64,000 nt of DNA from Coriaria nepalensis (lineage: Eukaryota > Streptophyta > Magnoliopsida > Cucurbitales > Coriariaceae), in NCBI GenBank assembly GCA_027186245.1, contig CP114491.1, forward strand, positions 6,197,501 to 6,261,500, written 5' to 3'. The translations under genes and the position numbers were made by a program. Below are positions 21,501-30,304 of this stretch, in pieces. Position 1 is the stretch's first letter, and every line of letters begins with the position of its first letter. A model generated the notes under the pieces. The model did not search any database. It was not told where the DNA came from and saw only the letters and a program-made list of their open reading frames with translations.

Positions 21501-24500
21501 CATGATAAACCGAATTAGCAGCAATCTTAATGACACTCATGTTGTCAGCATGAAGGTGTGGGATCAAACTCTGAAAAGCTAAGTTCAGCCAGAAGTCCAC
21601 GAAGCCAAATAATTTCAGAACAAGCAGCAGACATCACACGATATTAAGGGAAGGACAAGGAACATACACCAAACCATAACAGAATGACAAGTGTCTGGAT
21701 ATCCTGTCCAATCAGCATCACTAAAGCAACTAGACAAAGAGGAGAACCAGCAGAACCAACAGGAAATAATAAGCCACGATAGGAGTTCCTCAAATATATT
21801 GAATAATACAACGAATTGTAGCAAGCTAAAGGTGACAAGGAGTTTGCATAAGCTGACTAACCTGTTGAACGGGAGTTTTCATAAACTGATTAACCTGTTG
21901 GACTTCAAATGAGATATCAGGTCTTGCGATAGTCGTTAGGTAGTTCATGTTGCCAACCAATTGCCGAAACCCAGGGGGATCAAGAAGGAGATCACCCTCC
22001 TCACATCGATACTTCACATCCATACTAGTATCCATAGCCAAACCAGAATTACCTCCTTGAGAATACACTCCAGATACATGAGAAGCAAAAGATGGAGAAG
22101 TATCAAGGATAGCAACCTGAGCGAATTTCTTGTTCTTCTCAGCTTGCTTAAGCTTGAACCAATTCAAATAACCATTCTTCCAGCAAATCTCAAATGTATG
22201 TCTGGTACTGTTGCAGTGAGGTGCAACCTTTCTCCTTTTAATATAGGCCATCTTTTTTCTACCAACAATATGCATCTCCAAAATATTTGAACAAATACCA
22301 TAATTAGCACCATGCAATTTCATATGAATTGGAGAAGAAGCTTCATGAATCAGCATTGAGGATTTGTGTCAGAAGGAGAGTCTAGGTTAGAGAGGAAGAA
22401 TCAGTGTCTGTTGTGGCAGCCATTGGCGCTGCTAGATACCATGTAGAAATTTGGGCTTCCAACTCAAAAGTAATTGGCTAGATGACGGCTAGGGTTTTAG
22501 TGTTACAAGAGAAAGAAGAAAGAGCAGCAGAAACTCCTTTCTTTTTGCTCTGATACCAAATTAAAAAATGGTTGAATTGTTCATTCAGTAATCTCAAGAG
22601 TCTTTATTGAGGATATACAAGCTTGTTTTAAGGAAATCTATTTTAAAGTAAGTAAACTATAGAATTACTATTGACACTTAATATATCACTCTTTGGTACT
22701 TGAGACTGTCTCTAATCTTTTCAACCTCATGTGGCAGCGTGTGGCTGGTCTTTCAGCGATGGCGCTTCTGGGTCATGAGTGAACCAATTGTGTGCTTCTG
22801 ACTAAATAGTGGCCAAATATCATGGTTGCTGAGTTGAGCCATAAAGCCTCCATCAATAGTAGCGCCTCTTCTAGGTTCCCATTGCTATAATGGCATGTAG
22901 AAACCTTGAGTTTGTTCACTAGAGAAAATATCAGCACACTATTTCATTAAGTAATGTTACAATATATACATCTATTGCATAGCCCTTGGTCTAGAAATAT
23001 ACGGAATTTATCATCTTGACATGATTCCTGATATACAGATTGCCTAATAGAAAAGATTGCTAAATCAACTCCTAAAATATTGGAGAGACATTTAATATAT
23101 CTTAAAATTTTAGGTAGCCTGCAAAAGTTGAATCAAGACATGGATTTTTTATTTTTTAACTCAAAGAGTAGAAGCTAGAAGTCTGTCATTAGTATCAATC
23201 ATGTTTCTTTTTATTTAACATGCTAGAGAGCGTGGATACTTATAGAAACATTTTGGTGGAAGATCAGTTTTGATTAATAGTGATATCGGTTTTTTCTTAT
23301 TTTCAGAACTGAGCCTAGAGGAGTCTGAGGATATTCTGTTTAAAGAGGTAACTTCCATTACATTCATTTTACATATCCAAGACAAATATACCATTATGGT
23401 GAACTAATGAGAATTGCAGAGGGTATTTTGTATCATTAAGCTACTATTAAACCTTTTTCTTTTTTTGGTATTACACTTCACGGTTGACTTTGGTTGGATT
23501 TTATTTGAGATAAACAGTTTGAGCAGAGCTCATTGTGACAGCAGATTTTGGATAAGGGTGATTACTCATAGAAGTTGCTGATCAAGTCTATAATTAAATG
23601 CTCCTAATGTCTTTTCTTCCCCGATGATGCTTTCATGACTGATTTTATGGTTGGAACTCTTTTGTATTTCATGCTTTACATGATTATTTTGATTACATAT
23701 TCTTTATACACAGGCATGGCTTACATATTTTTGGAGAAGAGCCAAAGTACATGGTATAGAAGAGGCCATTGCAAAAGAACGACTTCAGTTTTGGATTGGC
23801 CGTACTGCTCACTCACCAACTTCACATGATGCTGTTGATGGTAATTTCTGCTTTACTCTTAAGAACTTTCTCTAGGTACTTATTGAGCATGTATTGACCT
23901 ACTTTAGTTGACTGTTTAACTAGCAAACCATTTCTAAGAAATAAAGTTCACCTTTCTTTTCTTCTTTTCTCTCAAAAGGTGAAAACTAGAGGTTTTAGCC
24001 TGAATGTCACTGAAAGATACATTATAGTAGTTACTACCTGGGGTGAGTGTTCAATATATTACATGTTATATATGGCTCATGACATTGATCACAGGGTAGA
24101 CTGTTAATATTTGAAATATAAGAGATAAATTTTGGGTAAAATCATATGAATTATGAACATAGTATCTGGTTGAGTAAAATATTTTGTTATGAAATAACTA
24201 TACTAGATCTTTGCAAATTTATCCATTTTTGAAGGCGTTCCTGTTTTAGAAAGAAATACATCAGGACCAAGCATTTGTTTGATTTCTGCTTTGTTTCATG
24301 CCTACATTCTTCCAATGGGAAACCAGTTTCATAGATGAAGTGAGCACTTGGCTGCATTGCAATATCGGTCTGCATGTTTATGATTTTCCTTTTGTTTGTT
24401 CATGTTTTTAGTTGAGCAAGGTTTCATGGAGCTGAGGAAGTTGGGGATTGAGCATCGACTGTGGGAAGCATCGCGTAAAGAAACTGACCAGGACTGGAAT

Positions 24501-24518
24501 AAGAGTTCAGCTTCTTAA
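6592..24518 (+). CDS. SCD2: SCD2-like coiled-coil protein, 3' twelve exons (partial gene)
   Basis: Exons: 6592-6641, 6728-6755, 7016-7090, 7206-7316, 7390-7450, 17237-17353, 17515-17636, 17795-17864, 19553-19597, 23307-23347, 23714-23840, 24412-24518 (TAA 24516-24518). They total 954 nt and join in one frame to 317 residues, with AG acceptors and GT donors except one GC donor at 17354. The protein starts in a charged coiled coil ([20 protein letters not shown]). It continues with [20 protein letters not shown], the conserved [58 protein letters not shown] and a tail ending [15 protein letters not shown] recognise this as STOMATAL CYTOKINESIS DEFECTIVE 2. In Arabidopsis SCD2 works with the DENN protein SCD1 in clathrin-linked membrane traffic, cytokinesis and cell expansion. 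The N-terminal part is not in the window. The long introns at 7451-17236 and 19598-23306 are swollen by Copia elements. No exon is disrupted. Confidence 0.85.
7485..7509. repeat. (TA)n microsatellite
   Basis: An uninterrupted TA run just inside the 9.8-kb intron of the SCD2-like gene. Confidence 0.9.
7576..7884 (+). mobile_element. TRIM (terminal-repeat retrotransposon in miniature)
   Basis: Two short diverged direct repeats (7576-7656 and about 7803-7884) both start TGTTAAG and share the GTGAGCC/TTGAGCCTGTTTCTTA core and an AATTAGTAACTTAA-like end. The first repeat is followed at once by TGGTATCAGAG (7657), a primer-site match. The interior is only about 145 bp and ends in the purine-rich TGTGAGGGTGAG before the second repeat. 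It has no coding capacity. It lies in an SCD2-like intron. Confidence 0.75.
7940..8158 (-). repeat. 3' LTR of Copia element A
   Basis: Plus-strand GATAGAATATT... to ...TTCCAACA, aligned with 16835-17041. The adjoining CTCCCCTTAAG (8159 onward) is the polypurine tract read on the other strand. Confidence 0.88.
8235..9650 (-). pseudogene. Copia element A reverse transcriptase and RNase H, broken
   Basis: In minus order: RT palm ([20 protein letters not shown], 9291-9079), RT connection ([20 protein letters not shown], 9036-8707), thumb and RNase H entry ([20 protein letters not shown], 8783-8529), RNase H end ([20 protein letters not shown], then [16 protein letters not shown], 8507-8250). The sequence goes straight from GKMVIL to GDDGVEL at about 9080. 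The YVDD-box segment that should lie between is deleted, so catalysis is lost even apart from the frame breaks. RT upstream of 9300 is recognisable but heavily mutated. Confidence 0.85.
9659..9904 (-). repeat. 3' LTR of Copia element B
   Basis: Plus-strand TGTCAATTTAGG... to ...TTTTGCTAACA (246 bp). It contains two segments missing from the other LTR, around 9694-9750 and around 9805-9845. Confidence 0.93.
9905..9919 (-). other. Polypurine tract of Copia element B
   Basis: Plus strand ACCCCCCTCAAATTG, so the sense strand is a purine-rich run directly before the 3' LTR. Confidence 0.8.
10125..10426 (-). pseudogene. Copia element B RNase H fragment
   Basis: Contains [20 protein letters not shown], then LISWKSKKQ and [20 protein letters not shown], ending LHVDNTSAI. 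The catalytic Asp, Glu and Asp positions (SDAEW, SEYQA, VDNTSA) are visible. The end of RNase H (10120-9960) is still recognisable in other frames ([16 protein letters not shown]), but broken. Confidence 0.9.
10535..11777 (-). pseudogene. Copia element B integrase tail and reverse transcriptase, frameshifted
   Basis: RT starts in 11454-11014 ([20 protein letters not shown], then [20 protein letters not shown] and [18 protein letters not shown]). A frameshift near 11020 passes into 11029-10535, which has TRAWFEKF, the catalytic box [13 protein letters not shown], and [13 protein letters not shown]. The YVDD box is intact, unlike in element A. The region 11777-11465 is the integrase C-terminus and linker. 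Confidence 0.9.
11782..12381 (-). pseudogene. Copia element B integrase, second catalytic Asp region degraded
   Basis: A 199-residue open stretch has HSDVWG with the first catalytic Asp (about residue 49), [17 protein letters not shown], and [20 protein letters not shown] with the Glu. Between them, where Copia integrases normally carry a Ser-Asp-Asn-Gly motif, it reads [11 protein letters not shown], so the second catalytic Asp is not visible. The C-terminal extension continues in another frame at 11777-11465 ([14 protein letters not shown]). Confidence 0.9.
12391..13800 (-). pseudogene. Copia element B gag, zinc knuckle and protease, broken
   Basis: Gag begins around 13780 ([20 protein letters not shown]) and continues in 13585-13337 ([20 protein letters not shown]). 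The 13248-12391 stretch (285 residues) carries the knuckle [14 protein letters not shown], then a second, degenerate one in which the His is replaced ([14 protein letters not shown]). The protease site is [13 protein letters not shown], with Ala where most aspartic proteases have Gly after Asp-Ser. A gag-pre-integrase start ([11 protein letters not shown]) follows. A stop sits near 13612 and frames change near 13340. Confidence 0.9.
13871..13896. repeat. Poly(C) homopolymer, 26 bases
   Basis: Twenty-six consecutive C on the plus strand, in the leader between primer site and gag of element B. On the sense strand it is poly(G). Confidence 0.9.
13981..13992 (-). other. Primer-binding site of Copia element B
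   Basis: Plus strand GCTCTGATACCA, the exact complement of TGGTATCAGAGC, directly next to the 5' LTR. Confidence 0.93.
13993..14146 (-). repeat. 5' LTR of Copia element B, internally deleted
   Basis: Plus-strand TGTCAATTTAGG... to ...TTCTGCTAACA, 154 bp. It aligns with 9659-9904 apart from two gaps. The loss of this promoter-bearing LTR sequence would reduce expression. Confidence 0.92.
14160..16790 (-). pseudogene. Copia element A gag, protease and integrase, broken
   Basis: Gag starts in 16768-16568 ([15 protein letters not shown]) and continues in 16460-16251 ([20 protein letters not shown]). Protease is in 15996-15685 ([12 protein letters not shown], then [14 protein letters not shown]). 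Gag-pre-integrase is at 15457-15272 ([11 protein letters not shown], and the [10 protein letters not shown] zinc residues). The integrase core remnant at 15129-14866 has [16 protein letters not shown] with the catalytic Glu. The interval 14160-14860 holds the low-conservation integrase tail. Target joining by element B is at 14147. Confidence 0.85.
16835..17041 (-). repeat. 5' LTR of Copia element A
   Basis: Plus-strand TATAGAATATT... to ...TTCCAACA. The adjacent 16823-16834 reads GCTCTGCTATCA, a mutated complement of the Met-tRNA primer site (GCTCTGATACCA). Confidence 0.88.
18317..18831. mobile_element. MULE-type MITE with 9-bp target duplication
   Basis: The terminal inverted repeats start GAGTAGACTA on the left and GAGTAAACTA on the reverse complement of the right end, and align for about 100 bp. 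AAATAAAAT occurs directly outside both ends (18308-18316 and 18832-18840). A 9-bp duplication is the Mutator hallmark. There is no ORF. It lies in the intron between the exons at 17795-17864 and 19553-19597 of the SCD2-like gene. Confidence 0.88.
18841..19552 (+). other. Intron DNA of the SCD2-like gene; nothing else seen
   Basis: AT-rich with short A runs (19157-19180, 19437-19453). No coding pattern or repeat boundary was recognised. Confidence 0.5.
19711..19924 (-). repeat. 3' LTR of Copia element C
   Basis: Plus-strand TGGAGAAACG... to ...TATATCTTAACA, aligned with 22896-23107 along its length. Confidence 0.88.
20037..21112 (-). pseudogene. Copia element C reverse transcriptase remnant
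   Basis: Sense order from the right: the pre-RT linker ([20 protein letters not shown], 21112-20834), RT ([16 protein letters not shown] and [16 protein letters not shown], about 20680-20460), then at 20450-20040 a duplicated stretch in which the RT segment ending [10 protein letters not shown] is repeated. Stops are frequent. RNase H and the YVDD box are not seen. Confidence 0.75.
20090..20450 (-). repeat. Tandem duplication inside the RT of element C
   Basis: A unit of about 115 bp, containing TGCATTGCATTGACGATATG, occurs at about 20104 and again at about 20215. Two further shorter related copies (CTTGAAGAAAA...CAGGAGGTA) follow at about 20355 and 20437. Confidence 0.75.
21117..22600 (-). 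mobile_element. Deleted Copia fragment (D) inside element C
   Basis: A second polypurine tract (plus TCCCCCTCAAATTGATATTG at 21310) resembles that of element B, and a second Met-tRNA primer site (complement GCTCTGATACCA, ends at about 22553) bounds a short interior. Between them is gag joined directly to RT thumb and RNase H. The two flanks that should be LTRs (21117-21309 and 22554-22700) could not be aligned with each other, so limits are approximate and the copy may be chimeric. Confidence 0.55.
21331..22356 (-). pseudogene. Gag-RT-RNase H fusion remnant of fragment D
   Basis: The stretch 22356-21826 starts as Copia gag (MKLHGANYG, a modified knuckle region with [19 protein letters not shown]) and passes without a stop into the RT thumb ([31 protein letters not shown]). 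Protease, integrase and the RT palm are missing, so a large internal deletion has joined the two ends. 21838-21615 and 21600-21331 carry RNase H parts ([31 protein letters not shown], [13 protein letters not shown]). Confidence 0.8.
22896..23107 (-). repeat. 5' LTR of Copia element C
   Basis: Plus-strand TGTAGAAACC... to ...ATATCTTAAAA. The sequence just left of it (TTGCTATAATGGCA) is where the primer site should be; it departs from the Met-tRNA type seen in elements A and B. Confidence 0.85.
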
Positions 24519-25469
24519 CAACCCCATATGATTGTTCCCTATATCCATTTTGTTTTTCAAGATGTTCTTTTTTCGTGCAATCGTTTATGATCTTTACACT
24601 GGAAGGAAGGATGTCAAAAAATTTCACTATTATCCGTTTCGGCAAGTTGGAGTGCTCAAGTGTTTTATTTATTTTATTATTTTATTATTATTTTGCGGTC
24701 AGTGGAATGTTTTGCTAAAGTTTATTGAAGTGGAAAGATAGATTTGAGGTGATAATTATATATTTTGGGTCCTTTTTATCATCAATATATCACAGGGATA
24801 TCATAAAATCATATTACATCACATAATAGTATAATATAAAAATTGGACTAAATTTTCTTTTAGGCATCATGTCTCAATTTTAAACACTAAAAATCGCCTC
24901 ATGTGGGAAAATATTTTGCACTTAAAGATGCTATGGAAATTTATTATATAAACTTAAAATGTTCTCTTTATTTGTAGGAGATGGAAGGTGATTGGTATTG
25001 GAGAATTAATTTAAATCGTTTGTTATGATTATTATTTATGATCAAAGATAATAAATAAGTCAAAACTAAAAATATTGTAGGTCAATATTATTATAATTCA
25101 TAATTATAGGATTTTCATGATGAGATAATGACAACTCTAAAAGATTACTAAATGCGTTATCATCTTCGGAAGAAAGTGATGTCCTTATAATCATCGCTAT
25201 TGACAAATGCCGGGACACTTAACATGATTACTTGACAATAGCTCATTGGTAATATTAACTATTAATGAGTTTTTTTTTGTGATTATGATACTTGTGATGC
25301 TTAGACCTGAGATTACCATATTACTTGTATATGAGATATCATGCTTTAATATCATCCAACATAACTATAGCCAAGGGTTACTAAAGAGTGAACTATAGGG
25401 AATGTGTTTTCCTACGTGAAGTTTGTAAGGTGATAAGATGAGATCGATCACTTCTATATAAGAGGATCT
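24519..25469 (+). other. 3' flank of the SCD2-like gene
   Basis: The first 250 bp probably include the 3' UTR (T-rich, TTATTTTATTATT near 24665-24690), but no canonical AATAAA was found and the end was not fixed. Beyond that it is AT-rich DNA without a gene. Confidence 0.45.
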
Positions 25470-26461
25470 GGTTATATTAATAATATAACTTATGCAACAA
25501 AGAAAATCTTTGCATAAAATAGTATGGTATGAAAATAGTTTTTGTAAATCCGTTATCTAGTTGCATGAGAGTTTATATGATTCACAAAGAAAATTTAATA
25601 GCGTTTAAGAATTAAACCATGCCCTATAATTTTCTTGAATCATAAATAGATGTAAGGATCAATCTAGTATGGTAATAGTCATCTATGGTTCTTATTGAGG
25701 TTCCTTATACTTTTTATCATACAGGTGGTTCATATGTCTTGATAGAGGCCAATGTGGGTATGGTGGTTTGAGTTAATTGATTACAAAATATGATTCTAAT
25801 AACTCTTAACGTCTCTTGGTCAAAGTTCTTGATCCAGACCAATGACTCTTTCTTCCTTCCCAGACCGAGGACTCTTTCTTCCTTCCCAGATCGAGACCTA
25901 ACATTATGCCTCTCAGTTTGAGTTCTTAGTCCATACTGTGTTCTCTTTCTTCGTTTTTTTTTTTTTTTTTGGATATTTTGTTTTGTTTAGTCTCCTTCCT
26001 AGATTACAACTTAAACATAGCAACGTCCTTTAATCATACTCAACCGGAATTTTCTACTTACTAGCTTCATATTTTTATTAACCTCCTACTGCTATGAACT
26101 TTCTTAGCAGTCATTATAGTGTAGGCTAATGCATTAAGAAGGTAGAGGTTAGATACTTAGTTCTTAACTGGTTTTTTACACTTGTGCCTTGATTATAATC
26201 TAAGTTAATCACCCAATTTGTTTATAAAGGGGAGTAGGGAACCAACTAGAGAGAGAGGAAGTGTATTTTCTTATTGAAAGAAATGAGTGTCTACTATAGG
26301 ACACTTTTACACGACCCCATTCAAACTTGGTAATACTCCTGATGATTTAGGTTTGAAACATGGTGTTCTTAGGTTGACCGTGCAGGAGGTGTAATTTCGT
26401 TAAAAGAAAATGGTTGCATAACCATTGCTAGTGAGGCAGTGGCGATTTCATTGTTGATAGG

Positions 26462-26495
<34 letters not shown>

Positions 26496-27560
26496 TTATT
26501 TATTTATTTATATAACATATCAAAAGCACCTCGAGATCAAGTACTTTTCCTTCTCAGACCGAGATCTAATATAAAGTCCCTCGGTTTGAGTTCCCGGTCC
26601 AAACCGAGGACTCAGTCTAGAAGGATAGAAACATGACTGAGTTCATATATACTTTTGATCCTTGTGGATTTTATTGTATATTTATATATGTATATATATA
26701 TGCCCTTTTCCTTTTCTAGAGGAAGGTAATGTTTTTGTAATTTAATTGCCCATCAACTATTGGTTGTTTGAGTTTGAGGGGGTTTACATTTGTTTAATTT
26801 ATTAAGTCTACATCACGTGCACTATTAGCCCATGATTTATATTTAGCTTGAAATTAAATATTTAATTATAAAATATTATCTTAACTAAATAAATTATTAA
26901 CTTGAGATTTAATAAATATAAAGTTGAATAATATTTTTCGGATCGAAGGAAAAAACTTGGTTGGTCATTAAAGTATTAATCGGCCTAATTGAGCCTATAC
27001 GGAAAGGCTTAAATTGAAGTTCATATTTTACCAGGTAATCTTGGATTTGAATTTGAAGTAATTCCTTTATTTTAATTTTCCAGATATCAAGAAGTAAAAT
27101 GAACAATGAAACCCAAACATTAGTTTAAAGGAAATTGAGCCTCGGGCCTAAAGCTTGTATCCTTTATAAAAAGAACACTTAAACCATAGGGCATCCATTC
27201 CTTTTTGCCACCCACTAGAGAGAAAAGGAGAGTAGAGTCACTTTTCTATCCCCATATTCTTCCCTTTCCAAAGTTTGATTTTGATGTGTTGAGAATCAAA
27301 ATAGAAACAAACCTTGAGTTATCATTCATGTGAATACTAATAGAGGCCGGATAATGGTTTAGATCTGACCAAGGAGGCAGCGGCAATGTGGTGATTGGCG
27401 GTGGAGTTCAACAGGGCTCGGAGGCTATACATTGAAGTTTGGGTGAAAATTAGTGTGATTTTTGGTAGAGAAGTTTCTTAGTATATATCCCTTCTTGTTT
27501 ACCCTCTTTACCCTCTTCTTGTTTCAATTTCTAGTTAGATGATGAATTAGAAGTCATGAA
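25470..27560 (+). repeat. LTR-like repeat family F1, copy 1 (with a 1-kb interruption)
   Basis: Segments 25470-25800 and 26880-27560 are similar, in the same order, to 41870-42130 and 42300-43060. Shared stretches include AAATATAAAGT..., GGTTGGTC, TTTTACCAGGTAA, the GCCTC/CTCGGGCCT motif and the purine-rich GAGAGAAAAG, followed by a GC-richer block. The interval 25800-26740 is missing from the other copy and holds two similar blocks of about 55 bp (25888-25945, 26554-26612). The layout resembles a retrotransposon LTR plus leader. Confidence 0.55.
26463..26511. repeat. (TA)n then (TTTA)n microsatellite
   Basis: A TA run to about 26490 followed by TTTA repeats. Confidence 0.9.
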
Positions 27561-28799
27561 CTAGAATTTCGGTTGTTGAAAAACATAGCGAACTTCACGT
27601 TATCTTGAGGTAGTCACTTACAAAAGCTATATTTCGAATATAGCATTCCACTCCGTATAAGTAAAGATTCATCGACTTACATCATCTCCATATCTCATAT
27701 GGTGGCATGATATTATTTCGTCTATCCAGATCCTATGTGGATTATTTTATGCGGATTTAGAGAGAATCGATTTCCCTATTTATGTGGTAACTTATAGATT
27801 ATGGCCTAGTTTGATATAAGCACGTTCAGTGCATAAGTCATATTGGACCATATCTCATATAGTTCGATTTCTCCATACTGATGTGTCATTCGCATATGAA
27901 GTTCTAGAAGAAGTTCTAGAAGGACTTCACTAAGTGAGAATCTTATTCTTAATGACATATATTTCAAGAAACTCTCAATATTATTATTTATCTGTATGAT
28001 CTCATGAAAGAGTAACCTTTGTCTACTTGTTTTCCATCTCATTCCCTTCCTTGCATCTTCTCATTAACTCGAATTTCAATCTTCATAAGACTATGTGCCC
28101 GAATTTTAGAGAGTTTTTTTTATGGAAGTTACGAAATGCAAGAACAAATTCCTCTTAGCATTTTCTTTTATGAATCCACATACATCATTATTATGTATTA
28201 GATTTTACAACATGATCAATTCCTCTTTAAAAAATTATAAAAAGAGGCATGATCATTCCAAGTTGATAATCGTTGCTAAATTGATAATGATTCATAATCA
28301 AATGGATCAAAACATCCATCAATGGATAAATTGCATATTCTTATCTGTTTAGTATGATCTAATTGATTAATGTTAAGTCTTAGTTTTATCTATATGAAAC
28401 TTCTGTTTCTTAAATTTGATTCAAACTAATTTTATCTTATCTACTTTAATAAACATGCAAACCATTTATATAAGAACAATTCCCCAAAAGATAGACCATG
28501 AAATATAATATCCGACATGTTCTTTAAAAAGAAGAGAAGTAATAAATCTTCTTAACAAACCCAAAATAATGTAATGGTTGCATATTATATAAAGTACTTA
28601 CACAAAAATAATAGTGATAGGATAAGATAAACTAAGGCGTCGACGGTTAACGTTGCAACCTTTGCTCCACTCCCCACTCATAGAAAAATGCTTCTCCTTT
28701 TTCTTGAAGCTCTCTCTCTACTTCTTAGGCACTGCATATTAATTTAAATATGAGTTCCAATATTTGGTTTCTAATACCCAAGTACAAATATTCCTAAAA
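27561..28799. other. AT-rich DNA, no gene seen
   Basis: Only short open stretches without recognisable domains. Probably decayed retroelement interior. Confidence 0.4.
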
Positions 28800-29400
28800 G
28801 AAACATTAACTTAGAACATACTTGAAGACTCTCCTTGCTTTTTCTTCAGAAGGGAAGTTAGATAAGTCTTACAATTGCGCTTCCAACGACTGGTTTAACC
28901 ATAATGGAAATATTTTCCATCCTTTCTTTTGTTTTTCTTAATATTTTCCGTCCTTTCTTTTATTTTTCTTACTTATGACCTTCTTTATGTCACGAGATCC
29001 ACCATTGCCTTGTTTCTTAAACTTGGCTTAGCCTTTATTGGCTTGATGGATTCTAATGAGCAACCTGATATTTTCCTTCCCTTTGAGAGATCCCTTTGCC
29101 GTTTGTAATATTTTGAGCAACTCAAAAAGAGTATGTGCTATCCTATTCATGTGGTCATTCAAAAAAAAAAATTAAATTGAAAGATTCTGGAAGTGATTGG
29201 ATGATCAAATCATTTCATAGCTCAAAGTCCATTTTGAAACCTAGGCCTTCTAGTTTCTTAATGAGCCCCATCATCTTGAGGACGTGTTCCCCAATGGGAT
29301 ATCCCTCATGTGTTCATAGCCAACCATGTCTCCTATTTAATCTTAACCCAAAACGTTCTTGTGACATAACAAAGTCCAACTAATATTCCCTACGTATGCA
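28800..29400 (-). pseudogene. Copia gag (UBN2 type) fragment
   Basis: Minus-strand translation from about 29390 shows HVLKMMGLIKKLEGLGFKMD, then LIIQSLPESFNLFFLNDHMN and LFELLKILQTAKGSLKGKEN followed by a Lys/Gly-rich end. This is the conserved capsid region of plant Copia gag. Stops and frame changes are present and no zinc knuckle was recognised after it. Confidence 0.75.
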
Positions 29401-30304
29401 TAGCAAAATATAGTTTGGATATTGCGATCACATGCATCATTCACATTTAAATGAAAAATGAACTCGCAAATCATTAATCCTTATGTGTCCATAGCCAATT
29501 AAATGATTGATTAATCGTGAATTCATTGTAACATTTTTGAAGGCACTGTGTAAAACATTCTTACATATTTATAATCTTAATATTATCAACAATGGATTTA
29601 TTATTCTACGCTCTCATCATTATATCACTATACATACATAATCTTTTTTCTTTTTCAATATAATGAGAATATATATTGAAACACTTATGTATACATCATA
29701 TCATCCATGCATACTTTGAATCAAACATTTTATCAAACATGAATTTTATCCCTCAAATATACGTAAGTCTATGGATCTCCTTAAATCCTGAGTGGAAGTA
29801 GTATATTAAAAATTAACTTATGGGTTCTAAATCCAACCATACTACACCAAGATCCGGGTTGATGCAAAGAAGTATGAACTTATCTGCAAAATTTAGGTAA
29901 ACATTATTCAACTATTAAGTAAATCAAATAATAGTGTGAGGAATCTTATACCTAGCAACTAGTATAGAAAGAATCGGATGGCTCTTCACACTACCCAAAA
30001 TGCTGCCCCAGTCCACTACCCCAAGAAGCTATCGTCGCTGCCACTCAACCACCATGATTTGCCACAGCAGATTCCAAGCCATCACTCGAATTCTAACATA
30101 TATCTAGGTGGATAAATAATCTCAAGGTATTATGTTAGTTTGATCTCAACACTTTTAGAAGTAACCTTGGATAGGAAGAAAGATGAAGGTTTAAAAGTTG
30201 GGAGAAAAATCCCTCTTTTCTCTTTTCTTGAAGTGGGTGGCAATAGTGTTTGGGAACCTTAGGAAAGTGTGTTCCTGTTTATGGGACACACTCTGTCTTC
30301 AGCC

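Larger units (their letters stand above)
19706..23112 (-). mobile_element. Copia element C, complete ends, internally rearranged
   Basis: LTRs at 19711-19924 (3') and 22896-23107 (5'), with TTTTA outside both (19706-19710 and 23108-23112) as target duplication. The polypurine tract is at 19925-19935 (CCCCCTTAAG on plus). The 3.4-kb interior has an RT fragment with a tandem duplication and, from about 21120 to 22600, a separate Copia piece whose reading order does not fit C. It lies in the 19598-23306 intron of the SCD2-like gene. Confidence 0.88.

Noticed and set aside
24424..24741. Open frames overlapping the end of the SCD2-like gene
   Set aside because: They are antisense to the last exon or in T-rich 3' flank without homology.
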